Shown here piece after piece: positions 20,360 through 30,193 of a DNA stretch of 64,000 nucleotides (its first letter is position 1; every line of letters begins with the position of its first letter). The DNA lies in NCBI GenBank assembly GCA_947628955.1, contig CANRBX010000002.1:1-64000 (forward strand). The letters are read 5' to 3'. The stretch comes from an uncultured Lachnospiraceae bacterium. GTDB lineage: Bacteria > Bacillota > Clostridia > Lachnospirales > Lachnospiraceae. A model generated the notes under the pieces. The model made no database searches. It was not told where the DNA came from and saw nothing but the letters and a program-made list of their open reading frames with translations. Both the position numbers and the translations under genes were made by a program.

Positions 20360-21176
20360 AGGAAAAACCAAATGGCTGCTCTCCGGCCCCTTTCTGATCT
20401 GGAGCGTCGCCTTCATCGTAATACCGCTTTTCATCATCGTCTACTATGGCCTGACGACCGCGGACGGCGCGTTCACGCTGTCCAACATCATGCAGATGGG
20501 GACGCCGGAGAACGTCAAGGCGCTCGTCTACGCGCTCGTGCTCTCCGTCATCAGCACCGTGATCTGCCTCGTGATGGCCTACCCGCTGGCGATGATCCTG
20601 AGCAACATGAATTTCAACGCCAACGGCTTCATCGTGATGATCTTCATCATCCCGATGTGGATGAACTTCCTGCTCCGGACGCTGGCCTGGCAGACGCTGC
20701 TCGAAAAAAGCGGCGTCATCAATATGCTGCTCGGCGCCCTGCATCTGCCGAAGCTGAACATTATCAACACGCCCTATGCGATCATCCTCGGCATGGTCTA
20801 CAATTTCCTGCCGTTCATGCTCCTGCCGATCTACAACAGCCTGATCAAGATCGACCAGAATGTCGTCAACGCGGCGCGAGACCTCGGGGCCAACAGCTTT
20901 CACACGTTCTGGCGCATCATCTTCCCGCTCAGCCTTCCGGGCGTGATCAGCGGGATCACGATGGTATTTGTGCCGGCGCTCACGACCTTCGTCATCAGCG
21001 ACCTTCTGGGCGGCGCGAAGATCCTGCTGATCGGAAACGTGATCGAGCAGAAATTCAAGCAGGGCAGCAACTGGAATGTCGGAAGCGGCCTCTCGCTGGT
21101 GCTTATGATCTTCATCCTGATCAGCATGGCCATCATGCACAAATACGACAGAGACGGAGAGGGGGTTGCGTTCTGA
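20352..21176 (+). CDS. potB: Spermidine/putrescine ABC transporter permease
   Basis: A 274-residue membrane protein with about six helices and the EAA-type loop ([25 protein letters not shown]) that contacts the ATPase. The start at 20352 overlaps the end of potA and the stop overlaps potC (TGATG), so the operon is translationally coupled. Forms a heterodimeric channel with PotC. Confidence 0.94.
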   Translation: MSKGKTKWLLSGPFLIWSVAFIVIPLFIIVYYGLTTADGAFTLSNIMQMGTPENVKALVYALVLSVISTVICLVMAYPLAMILSNMNFNANGFIVMIFIIPMWMNFLLRTLAWQTLLEKSGVINMLLGALHLPKLNIINTPYAIILGMVYNFLPFMLLPIYNSLIKIDQNVVNAARDLGANSFHTFWRIIFPLSLPGVISGITMVFVPALTTFVISDLLGGAKILLIGNVIEQKFKQGSNWNVGSGLSLVLMIFILISMAIMHKYDRDGEGVAF

Positions 21177-21988
21177 TGCGGAATTTTCTCAGGAAATTCT
21201 ACCTTATCTTTATCTTTGTCCTGCTGTACGCGCCGATCGCCACGCTGATCGTGCTCTCCTTCAACGCCTCCAAATCGCGCGCGAAATGGGGCGGCTTCTC
21301 GCTCAAGTGGTACGCCTCCCTGTTTCAGAACGAGCAGATCCTGCAGGCGCTGTACAATACGCTCCTGATCGCGCTGCTCTCGGCGCTGATCGCGACCGTC
21401 ATCGGCATGCTCGCCTGCATCGGCCTGAATTCCATGAAGAGCGGCATGCGCATGTTCTGGTTCAACATCGCAAACATTCCGATGCTGAACGCGGAGATCG
21501 TCACCGGCATCTCGCTGATGATGCTGTTCATCGCGGCGGGCAATCTGCTCTCCTTCGTCGGAGGCGACGTGGAGTTCGGCTTCTGGACGATTCTCATCGG
21601 ACATATCACGTTCAACCTGCCCTACGTGGCGCTGAGCGTGATGCCAAAGCTGAAACAGGTCAATATGTCCACCTATGAGGCTGCGCTCGATATCGGCGCT
21701 TCCCCGGTGTATGCCTTCTGCAGGGTCATCCTGCCCGACATCATGCCGGGAGTGCTCTCCGGCTTTCTGCTCGCCTTTACAATGTCGCTCGACGACTTCA
21801 TCATCACCCACTTCGTAAAGGGTCCCGGGTTCGACACGCTGTCGACCAAGATCTACACAGAGGTGCGCAAGGGGATCAAGCCGGAAATGTATGCCCTCTC
21901 AACGCTCATGTTCGTCACCGTGCTGCTTCTCCTGCTCATCGTGAACCGCAGGCCGAAGACGCGCAGCCGGGAACCGGCAAGAAGATAA
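21176..21988 (+). CDS. potC: Spermidine/putrescine ABC transporter permease
   Basis: A 270-residue membrane protein, six helices, with the EAA loop EAALDIGASPVYAFCRVILPDIMPG. The start at 21176 overlaps the potB stop; the frame is open far upstream but that part is potB read in another frame. Partner of PotB. Confidence 0.94.
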   Translation: MRNFLRKFYLIFIFVLLYAPIATLIVLSFNASKSRAKWGGFSLKWYASLFQNEQILQALYNTLLIALLSALIATVIGMLACIGLNSMKSGMRMFWFNIANIPMLNAEIVTGISLMMLFIAAGNLLSFVGGDVEFGFWTILIGHITFNLPYVALSVMPKLKQVNMSTYEAALDIGASPVYAFCRVILPDIMPGVLSGFLLAFTMSLDDFIITHFVKGPGFDTLSTKIYTEVRKGIKPEMYALSTLMFVTVLLLLLIVNRRPKTRSREPARR

Positions 21989-22104
21989 CGTATCACAGAA
22001 GTTTCAGAAGATTCACTCCGGCCGCCGTCCGGATGCCGCCGTGAAAGGGCCGCATCTTCCGGAGGGCGCGCCGATCACCATAAAAGAAAGCGAGGAAAAC
22101 TATT

Positions 22105-23190
22105 ATGAAAAAAATGATCTGCATCGCACTTGCCGGGGCGCTCTCGGCCTCACTGCTCTCCGGCTGCGCAGGCGGAGGAAGCTCAAAGACCGAGACGGAG
22201 GAAAAGACCGCGGACGCCGGAAAGGTCGTCGTCTACAACTGGGGAGAGTACATCGACCCGGAGGTTCTCGACATGTTTGAGGAAGAGACCGGGATCGAGG
22301 TCGTCTACGACGAATTTGAGACAAATGAGATCATGTATCCGAAGATCGAGGCCGGCGCCGTCTCCTACGACGTCGTATGCCCGTCCGACTACATGATCCA
22401 GAAAATGATCGATAATGACCTGCTCGCGGAGATCAATTTTGACAACATTCCCAACCTGAAAAACATCGGTGAGGAATATCTGGAGACCTCCAAAGAGTTT
22501 GACCCGGAGAATAAGTATTCTGTCCCCTACTGCTGGGGCACGGTCGGCATTCTGTACAACAAGACGATGGTAGATGAGCCGATCACCAGCTGGGACGTGC
22601 TCTGGGATGAGAAATACGCGGACAATATCCTGATGCAGAACAGCGTGCGCGACGCGTTTGCCGTCGCCCTGAAGCGCCTCGGATATTCGCTCAACACGAC
22701 GAATGAGGACGAGCTCGCGGAGGCGGCCCAGACCCTGATCGAGCAGAAACCGCTTGTACAGGCATACGTCATCGACGAAGTGCGCGACAAAATGATCGGG
22801 GACGAGGCGGCGATCGGCGTGATCTACTCCGGCGAGGCCATCTACACGCAGCGTGAGAATGAAAATCTCGAGTATGTCATCCCGGAGGAGGGCTCCAACA
22901 TCTGGATCGACAGCTGGGTCATCCCGAAGAACGCGGAAAACAAGGAAAACGCGGAGAAATTCATCAACTTCCTCTGCCGCGAGGACATCGCGCTGATGAA
23001 CTTTGACTATATCACCTACTCCACCCCGAACAACGCGGCCCGTGAGCTGATCGAGGATGAGGACATCCGCAACAGCAGGATCGCCTTCCCGCCCGTGGAG
23101 GATATGGAGCGCTGCGAGACGTTCAAATATCTCGGGGACGAAGTGGACAATATGTACAACGACTACTGGAATAAGGTGAAATCAAGCTGA
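22105..23190 (+). CDS. potD: Polyamine-binding lipoprotein
   Basis: A 361-residue extracytoplasmic binding protein. The lipobox LLSGC puts the lipidated cysteine at about residue 21. The mature N-terminus VVVYNWGEYIDPEVLDMFEEETG and the later WGTVGILYN are typical of PotD/PotF. It captures spermidine or putrescine for PotABC. About 115 bases separate it from potC; no terminator is obvious there. Confidence 0.94.
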   Translation: MKKMICIALAGALSASLLSGCAGGGSSKTETEEKTADAGKVVVYNWGEYIDPEVLDMFEEETGIEVVYDEFETNEIMYPKIEAGAVSYDVVCPSDYMIQKMIDNDLLAEINFDNIPNLKNIGEEYLETSKEFDPENKYSVPYCWGTVGILYNKTMVDEPITSWDVLWDEKYADNILMQNSVRDAFAVALKRLGYSLNTTNEDELAEAAQTLIEQKPLVQAYVIDEVRDKMIGDEAAIGVIYSGEAIYTQRENENLEYVIPEEGSNIWIDSWVIPKNAENKENAEKFINFLCREDIALMNFDYITYSTPNNAARELIEDEDIRNSRIAFPPVEDMERCETFKYLGDEVDNMYNDYWNKVKSS

Positions 23191-23207
23191 TACAGCCGGG
23201 AGAATCT

Positions 23208-24107
23208 ATGAGCCGAACACTTACCTGGACGGTCGGGCCGCTCTGTGAGGGCCTGACCGTCGAACAGTTTCTTCGCGCCCGGGGCTGCTCCCATCACGTG
23301 CTCGTACATCTGAAGCAGACGGAGCGCGGGATTCTTCTTGGCGGCAGCCGGGCCTACACCAGCCAGAAGCTGAATGCTGGGGATGAGCTGACCATACAGA
23401 TCACTGAAGATCAGCCTTCCGCCGGCATTCTGCCTGTCCGGCTGCCGCTCGACATTGTCTATGAGGATGAGGACCTGCTCGTCGTCAATAAGCCGAGCGG
23501 CATGCCGGTCCATCCTTCTGTCCACAATTATGAAAACACCCTTGCGAATGCGTTAATGTACTATTTCACTGCCCGGAACATTCCCTTTGTCTTCCGCTGC
23601 ATCAACCGCCTCGACCGTGACACCAGCGGCCTGCTCATCATCGCCAGGCACGGCCTGAGCGGGGCGGTTCTCTCCGAAATGTCCGCCGCGCGTCAGATCC
23701 ACAGGGAATATCTGGCGGTCGTGGAAGGCATTCTGCCTGAGTCCGGCACGATCGACGCCCCGATCGCACGCCTCGAGGGCTCCGCGCTCATGCGCTGTGT
23801 GGACCGGGAGCGCGGGCAGCGGGCGGTGACCCATTTCCGCAGGCTCGCGGTCTGCCCGCCGCTCTCTCTCGCCTCCATCACGCTTGAGACCGGCCGCACA
23901 CACCAGATCCGCGTCCACATGAGCCACATCGGCCATCCGCTCGCGGGGGATTTCCTGTACAATCCGGGCTCCGCCGCCCCGATCAGCCGCCAGGCGCTGC
24001 ACTCCCACCGCCTGGAATTTGCGCATCCCGTCACGGGCGAACCGCTCTCCTTTACCTGCGAAATGCCCTCAGATATGCAAAACCTCATCCGGCCCCTCCG
24101 GGGCTGA
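23208..24107 (+). CDS. RluA-family 23S rRNA/tRNA pseudouridine synthase
   Basis: A 299-residue protein with the catalytic motif INRLDRDTSGLLIIA (Asp nucleophile) and the RTHQIRVHMSHIGHPLAGD motif of the RluA/RluD class. An S4-like N-terminal segment is present in reduced form. It isomerises specific uridines in RNA, target not predictable here. It begins 17 bases after potD with GGGAGAATCT before the ATG, and may be co-transcribed. Confidence 0.92.
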   Translation: MSRTLTWTVGPLCEGLTVEQFLRARGCSHHVLVHLKQTERGILLGGSRAYTSQKLNAGDELTIQITEDQPSAGILPVRLPLDIVYEDEDLLVVNKPSGMPVHPSVHNYENTLANALMYYFTARNIPFVFRCINRLDRDTSGLLIIARHGLSGAVLSEMSAARQIHREYLAVVEGILPESGTIDAPIARLEGSALMRCVDRERGQRAVTHFRRLAVCPPLSLASITLETGRTHQIRVHMSHIGHPLAGDFLYNPGSAAPISRQALHSHRLEFAHPVTGEPLSFTCEMPSDMQNLIRPLRG

Positions 24108-24131
24108 GTCCTCTGCAGAGCTTTTACCAGC

Positions 24132-24191
24132 GCCATGCGCCTCCGAACCCCTGCCGCCGGGGCCATGCGCCTCCAAATCCCTGCTGCCGGG
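24132..24191. repeat. Two tandem 30-bp repeats
   Basis: Units at 24132-24161 and 24162-24191 share GCCATGCGCCTCC and TGC-GCCGGG with three differences. They lie in the 270-base gap between the RluA-type gene and trpS, which holds no gene that I can support. Confidence 0.7.
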
Positions 24192-24378
24192 GCATCCATT
24201 TCACAGACCAGACAGACAGTCCCCGGCTGATGCCGGCACACAAAAAGGGGCTGCCGCCGAATATACTCGGATGGCTTATCACAATCCTGTTGACCGCATG
24301 TTTGAGGCAACGGATTTGTGACAGACCGGCGAGTATTCTGCGACAACCCCTTCTGACTGTCATCCATTCTGTTCTGTC

Positions 24379-25383
24379 TTATCGTATTTTTTCCGGAAAA
24401 CCGACTTTTTTCTGCACCTTGCGCAGCGTCTTCTGCGAATAGTAGCCGGCCTTTTCGGCATTGTTCTTAATCGCGCTGTCGATATAGGCCTTATCCTTCT
24501 CAAGCTCCGCCACACGCTTCTGAAGCGGCTCCAGAACGGAGACAACCGCTTCCCCGACGGCCTCCTTGAACTGGCCGTAGCCGCTGTCTGCGAACTCCTT
24601 CACGACCTCATCCGGCGTCTTGTTCAGGCATGCGCAGTAAATATCAATCAGGTTGCGGATGCCCGGCTGTTCTTCCGAGTAACGGATCTCACCGACGGAA
24701 TCCGTCACCGCGCGCCTGCACTTGCGGCGGATCGTGTCCGGATCGTCCATCAGATAAATGCTGGCGTTCGGATTTTCATCAGATTTGCTCATCTTCTTCG
24801 TCGGATCCTGAAGACTCATGATCTTCGCGCCGGCCTTCCCGATATACGCCTCCGGGATCGTGAACACATCCCCGTAAAGCGCGTTAAAGCGCTGCGCAAC
24901 GTCGCGCGTCAGCTCCAGGTGCTGCATCTGGTCGATGCCCACCGGAACCACATCCGCCTGGTACAGCAGAATGTCCGCGGCCATCAGCACCGGATATGTA
25001 TACAGACCGGCATTGATATTGTCCGCATGCTTCGCCGCCTTGTCCTTGAACTGCGTCATGCGGTTCAGCTCTCCCATATACGTAAAGCAGTTGAGGATCC
25101 ACGCCAGCTCCGCATGGCCCGATACGTGGGACTGATAGTAGAGGCAGTTCTTCTCCGGGTCAAGCCCCGCCGCGATATAGAGCGTCAGCAGCGCGCGCGC
25201 ACGCTTCCGCAGCACCGCCGGATCCTGCCGGATCGTGATCGAATGCATGTCAACTACCGAATAAAAACACTCATATTCATCACTCAGCTTCACCCAGTTC
25301 TTCAGTGCGCCGAGATAATTTCCCAGAGTCAGTGAACCTGTTGCCTGCATACCGCTGAATAGTACTTTCTTACCGTCGATCAT
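24379..25383 (-). CDS. trpS: Tryptophan-tRNA ligase
   Basis: A 334-residue class I synthetase. The HIGH-equivalent is in SGMQATGSLTLGNYLGAL near the start and KMSKS is in KKMSKSDENPNAS. The ATG at 25383 follows GGGAGGAATCATT; the frame is open to 25431 without support. Monocistronic as far as can be seen, and no T-box is visible upstream. Confidence 0.96.
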   Translation of the reverse strand: MIDGKKVLFSGMQATGSLTLGNYLGALKNWVKLSDEYECFYSVVDMHSITIRQDPAVLRKRARALLTLYIAAGLDPEKNCLYYQSHVSGHAELAWILNCFTYMGELNRMTQFKDKAAKHADNINAGLYTYPVLMAADILLYQADVVPVGIDQMQHLELTRDVAQRFNALYGDVFTIPEAYIGKAGAKIMSLQDPTKKMSKSDENPNASIYLMDDPDTIRRKCRRAVTDSVGEIRYSEEQPGIRNLIDIYCACLNKTPDEVVKEFADSGYGQFKEAVGEAVVSVLEPLQKRVAELEKDKAYIDSAIKNNAEKAGYYSQKTLRKVQKKVGFPEKIR

Positions 25384-25589
25384 AATGATTCCTCCCTGTC
25401 CTTCCGGCAAATCCTCTCCGGGCCCGCGCATTTTTGTCCGTCACCGCGCATCCCCCTGCCGGACACCGCAATTCTATCACCAGTATATTGGAAAGTCAAG
25501 GTTGTGTATATCCGCCATATCTGGTAAAATAAAAACAGTATCACATTTTCTAATTTCAATTTTCTTATTTCAGAAAGGAATCCTGTCCC

Positions 25590-26072
25590 ATGGAAAAAAT
25601 AGCAAGCTTTACGATCGATCATCTCAGACTGCTTCCCGGCGTCTATGTCTCCCGCAGGGACCACATCGGCAGCGAGACAGTCACCACCTTCGACATCCGC
25701 ATGACGAAACCGAACAGCGAGCCGGTCATGAATACGGCTGAGGTGCACACCATCGAGCATCTGGGCGCCACCTTCCTGCGCAACCACCCGCAGTACAAAG
25801 ACCGGACGGTCTATTTCGGCCCGATGGGCTGCCGGACCGGCTTTTATCTCCTGCTCGCCGGCGACCTGGAGTCAAAGGACATCGTTCCGCTCATGACGGA
25901 GATGTTCACCTTTATCCGGGATTTCCGCGGCGAGGTGCCCGGCGCCTGCGCAAAGGACTGCGGCAACTACCTCGACATGAACCTGCCGATGGCAAACTAT
26001 CTGGCCGACCGCTACCTGCGGGAGGTGCTGACAGGCATCACGCAGGAACGTCTCGTATATCCGGAATCGTAG
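25590..26072 (+). CDS. luxS: S-ribosylhomocysteine lyase
   Basis: A 160-residue enzyme of standard length. The metal-binding motif HTIEH is at residues 53-57 and the third ligand Cys is in CAKDCGNYLDMNL. It splits S-ribosylhomocysteine into homocysteine and the autoinducer-2 precursor in the activated methyl cycle. AAAGGAATCC precedes the ATG. Confidence 0.97.
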   Translation: MEKIASFTIDHLRLLPGVYVSRRDHIGSETVTTFDIRMTKPNSEPVMNTAEVHTIEHLGATFLRNHPQYKDRTVYFGPMGCRTGFYLLLAGDLESKDIVPLMTEMFTFIRDFRGEVPGACAKDCGNYLDMNLPMANYLADRYLREVLTGITQERLVYPES

Positions 26073-26173
26073 TCTGCCCCCGGAGCGTCGCTGCCCTTTA
26101 CTTTGTGGCAGGGGCCTCTTCGCGATGATGTCAGCTCCAAGCTCCGGCTTCCGACAGGCCGGATGATGCGCTT

Positions 26174-26197
26174 CGGCCCGGACTTCTGTCCGGGCCG
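26174..26197. other. Strong GC-rich hairpin between convergent genes
   Basis: CGGCCCGGAC (26174-26183) and GTCCGGGCCG (26188-26197) form a perfect 10-bp stem with a TTCT loop between luxS and the convergent DUF5662 gene. It may terminate both, although neither side has a proper T-run. Confidence 0.5.
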
Positions 26198-26205
26198 GTA
26201 TCTGT

Positions 26206-26793
26206 TCAGATCGGATATCCCTTCAGATAATACTCCTTCACGAAGCGGAACAGTTCTTCCTCTCCGCGCTGGTCGAGGATCCGCAGCATTCCGCGCAGCT
26301 CCTTCTGTGTCTGCGGGTGCATGAGATAGTGGCTCTTCCCGCGCTCAAAGTACCGCAGCGGGTCGTGCTGCGTATAGGATTCTTTATTGTAATTCTTGGA
26401 GGCGGATATCCGGTCCATCAGCATCTCCGCCACATACTTTCTCGGCATCTGCACGGCCTGCAGCGGATATTTTGCATCCGCGGCCTTCAGCGCATAGTCC
26501 GACCAGTACTCAAAGTGATGGCGGTTCCGTCCCTTGTGGTGCATCCACGCGTCGGAATATCCCTTGCCGCGCCGCTCCTCGTTGTTCGGGCTGCTCTTTC
26601 CGTCGCCGTAATAGCTGAAGCCCATCAGGAGTTCGGCCGGCATGTACTTCGACAGGTCATGCATCAGCCCCTGGCGGTAAAGCCCGACGCGGAAGCAGTG
26701 CTTCATCACAAGCATCTTGTGCTCTGTGATCGTCCGCAGATGCCCCTTTACCTTTTTCCATGTAATTTCCTGCGTTTCTCCGGCAATTCTCAT
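26206..26793 (-). CDS. DUF5662 family protein
   Basis: A 195-residue protein rich in His and aromatic residues (HLRTITEHKMLVMKHCFRVGLYRQGLMHD, WMHHKGRNRHHFEYW). The conserved histidines and HDLSKY are reminiscent of a metal-binding HD-like fold, but the family has no established activity. Its ATG overlaps the stop of the GH13-like gene (TAATG), so the two are translated together. Confidence 0.82.
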   Translation of the reverse strand: MRIAGETQEITWKKVKGHLRTITEHKMLVMKHCFRVGLYRQGLMHDLSKYMPAELLMGFSYYGDGKSSPNNEERRGKGYSDAWMHHKGRNRHHFEYWSDYALKAADAKYPLQAVQMPRKYVAEMLMDRISASKNYNKESYTQHDPLRYFERGKSHYLMHPQTQKELRGMLRILDQRGEEELFRFVKEYYLKGYPI

Positions 26794-28664
26794 TACTCTC
26801 TTCCTTCCAGTATCACGACGGTCCTCGGCGCCACCCGGAACGACCGGACCTCATCCAGGCGCTCCTGCTCCTCCGGCGGGATAAAGCTGACCTTCCGCGA
26901 GGTGTCCATCGCATAATTCCATTTCATGCCCTTCGGCAGCTGCGGAAGCGCAAACATCTGCTCCGTCCAGTTGAAATTGTAGGCAATATAGAGGAAGCCT
27001 TCCTCATCGGCGTAGCCGCCGCAGTACAGACATCCCAGCCCGCGTCCCATCTGTTCAAAGTCCCCGTACCACGCGCGCTCCCCGTGGAACGACAGATCCG
27101 GGTAGCCCAGGGAACGGTAATCGATGCACTGCAGCTCTTCCCTCAGGTGCAGGATTTTATGTAATCTGCGGTATGCGACCGCATCTCTCACAAAATCGCT
27201 CAGCTCCCGGTTTCCCCGCCTGGCGCTCCAGTCCGTCCATGTCAGCTCGCTGTCATGGCAGTAGGGATTGTTATTGCCGTTCTGGGAATTTCCGAACTCG
27301 TCTCCGGCCAGGATCATCGGCGTCCCCTGCGAAAACAGCAGCATCGCAAACGCGTTCTTGCGCTGGCGCAGACGGAGCTCGCGGATATCCTTCCTGCGCG
27401 ACGGTCCTTCCTCGCCGCAGTTCCAGCTGAAATTCCAGTCCGGGCCGTCATGATTGTACTCTCCGTTTTCCATATTATATTTGCGGTCATAGGAGACCAG
27501 GTCCATGAGGGTAAAACCGTCATGATTCGTCATATAATTGATCTTCGCACAGCCGGAAGGGTTGGCGCGCACCTGATAGCTGAACGCACGCAGGAACTGC
27601 TCGTCTCCCTTCAGAACCCTGCGGCAGTCGTTCATGAAGCTGTCGTTCGACTCCGCCAGCAGCCTGCCCCTGACGCCTCTGAGCGCTTCCGGGCACCGGC
27701 TGCAGATCAGCTTGCGCGTGCGGAACAGCGGAAGCCGCGCGAGTTCCTCAGACACAGAGTCACGCGCCATGACGGCAAAGCCGTCCACATGGTATTCCTC
27801 CGCCCAGTATGTGAGACAGCGCTCTATCTTCACAAAATCCGCCTCATCCGGGAAGGAGAACTCCAGAAGCACCTCCATTTTGTTCCTGTGAAAGGCCTTT
27901 ACCATGTCCTTAAACTCTGTATCCGGATGCTGCGAGGACGCGTAGGATGCCTTCGGCGCAAAATAGAACGCCTCCGCGTCCCCGTACCCCCAGTAGTCCA
28001 TGCGGTACCGGCTGACCTGGCGCATGGCCTGCGCCACCTGCGGCGCCAGCCTGGAAAGATCCGGCGTCCGGCCGCCGCTTCCGGTCATTTTCGGTATCAT
28101 CTCGGCAAATTCATAGACGGGCTGAAGCTTTACCTGATTGACGCCCAGCTCCTTCAGATATGGGATCTTCTCCCGCAGCCCGGCAAACGTCCCCTTCCTG
28201 CGCACGCCGGAATTTTTCTGCATCGTATACCCGCGCACATGCAGATGGTACATCACCGCCTCGTCGTACGGGATCTGCGGAAGCCGGTCGTCCTCCCAGT
28301 CGTACGCTTTCACCGGGATCCTCCCCCGCAGGCTGTGCGGCGACTCTCCCGGAGTCTGCCCGAAAGTCTCTCTTCCCGCCACCAGCCTCGCACAGGGGTC
28401 GGTCCAGACCTCATCGCCCGCGCAGAAGTTGTACTCATACTGCGCCGGACGCAGCTTCAACTTCATCGTGTACAAGCCCCCCGCATACGGCGGATCCGGG
28501 AACGGCAGTCTGGCCGCCACCTCCTGTGTTCCCCTCCGGTACAGCAGCAGAGCGGGCGGTTCGTCCCCTGAGACACAGCATCCGAAATGCACGCCGTCCT
28601 TCTCCACTGCCACTCCCGGTACTTTGTTACTGTCTGCGATCAATCTGAATTCACTATCATTCAT
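26793..28664 (-). CDS. GH13 isoamylase/pullulanase-like protein with degenerate active site
   Basis: A 623-residue protein: an N-terminal CBM48-like beta domain (about residues 1-110), a GH13 barrel, and a C-terminal beta domain. The overall outline matches debranching enzymes of the GlgX/isoamylase type, including TNHDGFTLMDLVSYDRKYN (region IV, Asp kept). Three other conserved regions are changed: region I, normally DVVYNH, reads LLEFSFPDE; region II, normally DGFRFD with the nucleophile Asp, reads VDGFAVMAR; region III, normally AEPWD with the acid/base Glu, reads ICSRCPE. It therefore probably cannot hydrolyse glycosidic bonds by the normal mechanism; a glycogen-binding or regulatory role is possible. 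The ATG at 28664 gives the family N-terminus; the frame upstream is non-homologous. Confidence 0.8.
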   Translation of the reverse strand: MNDSEFRLIADSNKVPGVAVEKDGVHFGCCVSGDEPPALLLYRRGTQEVAARLPFPDPPYAGGLYTMKLKLRPAQYEYNFCAGDEVWTDPCARLVAGRETFGQTPGESPHSLRGRIPVKAYDWEDDRLPQIPYDEAVMYHLHVRGYTMQKNSGVRRKGTFAGLREKIPYLKELGVNQVKLQPVYEFAEMIPKMTGSGGRTPDLSRLAPQVAQAMRQVSRYRMDYWGYGDAEAFYFAPKASYASSQHPDTEFKDMVKAFHRNKMEVLLEFSFPDEADFVKIERCLTYWAEEYHVDGFAVMARDSVSEELARLPLFRTRKLICSRCPEALRGVRGRLLAESNDSFMNDCRRVLKGDEQFLRAFSYQVRANPSGCAKINYMTNHDGFTLMDLVSYDRKYNMENGEYNHDGPDWNFSWNCGEEGPSRRKDIRELRLRQRKNAFAMLLFSQGTPMILAGDEFGNSQNGNNNPYCHDSELTWTDWSARRGNRELSDFVRDAVAYRRLHKILHLREELQCIDYRSLGYPDLSFHGERAWYGDFEQMGRGLGCLYCGGYADEEGFLYIAYNFNWTEQMFALPQLPKGMKWNYAMDTSRKVSFIPPEEQERLDEVRSFRVAPRTVVILEGRE

Positions 28665-28807
28665 CGTTCTGTCCCCGTCTTTCTGCTCATTCCTGACATG
28701 ATAGGAAGGAGAAAATGCCAGCTTCCCTCCCGGTCTCCGGTAAATCCCTGGTAAATCTCTGGTAAATCTCAGCAAAACAGTTCCATATTCTATTTTTCTG
28801 CGGGTTC

Positions 28808-29560
28808 TTATTCGATCGTCAGCTCCACCGGGCAGTGGTCCGACCCCATCACATCTGTGAGGATGCGCGCATCCTGCAGCCTGCTCTTCAGCGCCTCGGA
28901 CACGCAGAAATAGTCGATGCGCCATCCGGCGTTCTTCTCACGCGCCCGGAACCGGTAGGACCACCAGCTGTAGACGCCCTCCGTGTCCGGATAAAAATAT
29001 CGATAGGTATCGATAAACCCGCTCTCGAGAAGCCGCGTGAACTTTCCGCGTTCCTCATCCGTGAAGCCCGCGTTGCGCCGGTTGGTCTTCGGGTTTTTCA
29101 GGTCGATCTCCCGGTGCGCCACGTTCAGGTCGCCGCAGAAGATCACCGGTTTTTTCTGCTCCAGCTGCCTGAGGTATGCAAGGAAATCGTCCTCCCAGCG
29201 CATCCGGTAATCCAGTCTGGCAAGCTCATCCTGCGAATTGGGCGTATAGACCGTCACCAGGTAAAACGTCTCAAACTCCAGAGTGATCACACGGCCCTCC
29301 TGGTCGTGCTCTTCTATCCCGATGCCGTACGCCGCAGAGATCGGCTCCTTTTTTGTAAATACGGCGGTACCGGAGTATCCCTTCTTTTTCGCATAGTTCC
29401 AGTACTGATAGTATCCTTCCGTATCCAGCGCGATCTGCCCTTCCTGGAGCTTGCTCTCCTGGATGCAGAAAATGTCCGCGTCCGCTTCCCGGAAGAAATC
29501 CAGGAACCCCTTCTGTACACAGGCGCGCAGGCCGTTCACATTCCATGAGATTAATTTCAT
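28808..29560 (-). CDS. xth: Exodeoxyribonuclease III
   Basis: A 250-residue exonuclease/endonuclease/phosphatase-fold protein. The motifs [35 protein letters not shown], and [11 protein letters not shown] carry the metal and catalytic residues. It acts on apurinic sites and 3' ends in base-excision repair. The ATG at 29560 with GGGAGAG is the family start. Confidence 0.95.
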   Translation of the reverse strand: MKLISWNVNGLRACVQKGFLDFFREADADIFCIQESKLQEGQIALDTEGYYQYWNYAKKKGYSGTAVFTKKEPISAAYGIGIEEHDQEGRVITLEFETFYLVTVYTPNSQDELARLDYRMRWEDDFLAYLRQLEQKKPVIFCGDLNVAHREIDLKNPKTNRRNAGFTDEERGKFTRLLESGFIDTYRYFYPDTEGVYSWWSYRFRAREKNAGWRIDYFCVSEALKSRLQDARILTDVMGSDHCPVELTIE

Positions 29561-29831
29561 TGTCTGCTCTCCCACTGTCTCCGCCGTATCGTCCCGGCGG
29601 CAGTTCTTCTGTTCATCGCCCGCACAGATGCGTCCGCGCATCCCGGCGGGATCGTATGTATGACCAGTATAACATCTTTCCTTCCTTTTTTACACCCCAA
29701 ATCTGCTATTTTTATCCGCATATTTCCGATATCAGCACTTGTCATTTCCCCATGTTTCTGATAAAGTGGTGATACCGGAGGCGAACTGCCTTTTCACTCT
29801 AATATCATCACAAACACGAAAGGGACAAAAC

Positions 29832-30191
29832 ATGAGCGATTTTGAGACATGCAGCGGCAACTGCTCAAGCTGCGGCGAGGACTGCGGCGGGGCAACGATC
29901 ACACTGACACTCGACAACGACGAGACCCTCGAGTGCTCCATTCTCACCACCTACACAGCCGCGGGGAACGATTACATTGCGCTTCTCCCGCTGAATGACG
30001 AGGGGGTAAACGAGGACGGCGAGGTATTCATCTACCGCTTCAGGACGGAAAACGGCGTTCCGGTCCTCGAAAACATCGAGGACGACGACGAGTACGAGGC
30101 CGCGTCCGACGGTTTTGACGAGTGGCTCGATTCCATGGAATATGACGAACTCGTCTCCGCCGATGAAGACGACGATCCTGACGCGGACTGA
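29832..30191 (+). CDS. DUF1292 family acidic protein
   Basis: A 119-residue strongly acidic protein (ITLTLDNDETLECSILTTYTAAGNDYIALLPL) with an N-terminal Cys-rich stretch (CSGNCSSCGEDCGG) that most DUF1292 proteins lack; four to five clustered cysteines could bind a metal. Function unknown. The ATG at 29832 is the likely start. It converges on the helicase gene with only two bases between the stop codons. Confidence 0.85.
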   Translation: MSDFETCSGNCSSCGEDCGGATITLTLDNDETLECSILTTYTAAGNDYIALLPLNDEGVNEDGEVFIYRFRTENGVPVLENIEDDDEYEAASDGFDEWLDSMEYDELVSADEDDDPDAD

Positions 30192-30193
30192 CT

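Noticed and set aside
20372..21175. N-terminal extension of the potC frame
   Set aside because: It is potB read in another frame; potC starts at 21176 with the family N-terminus.
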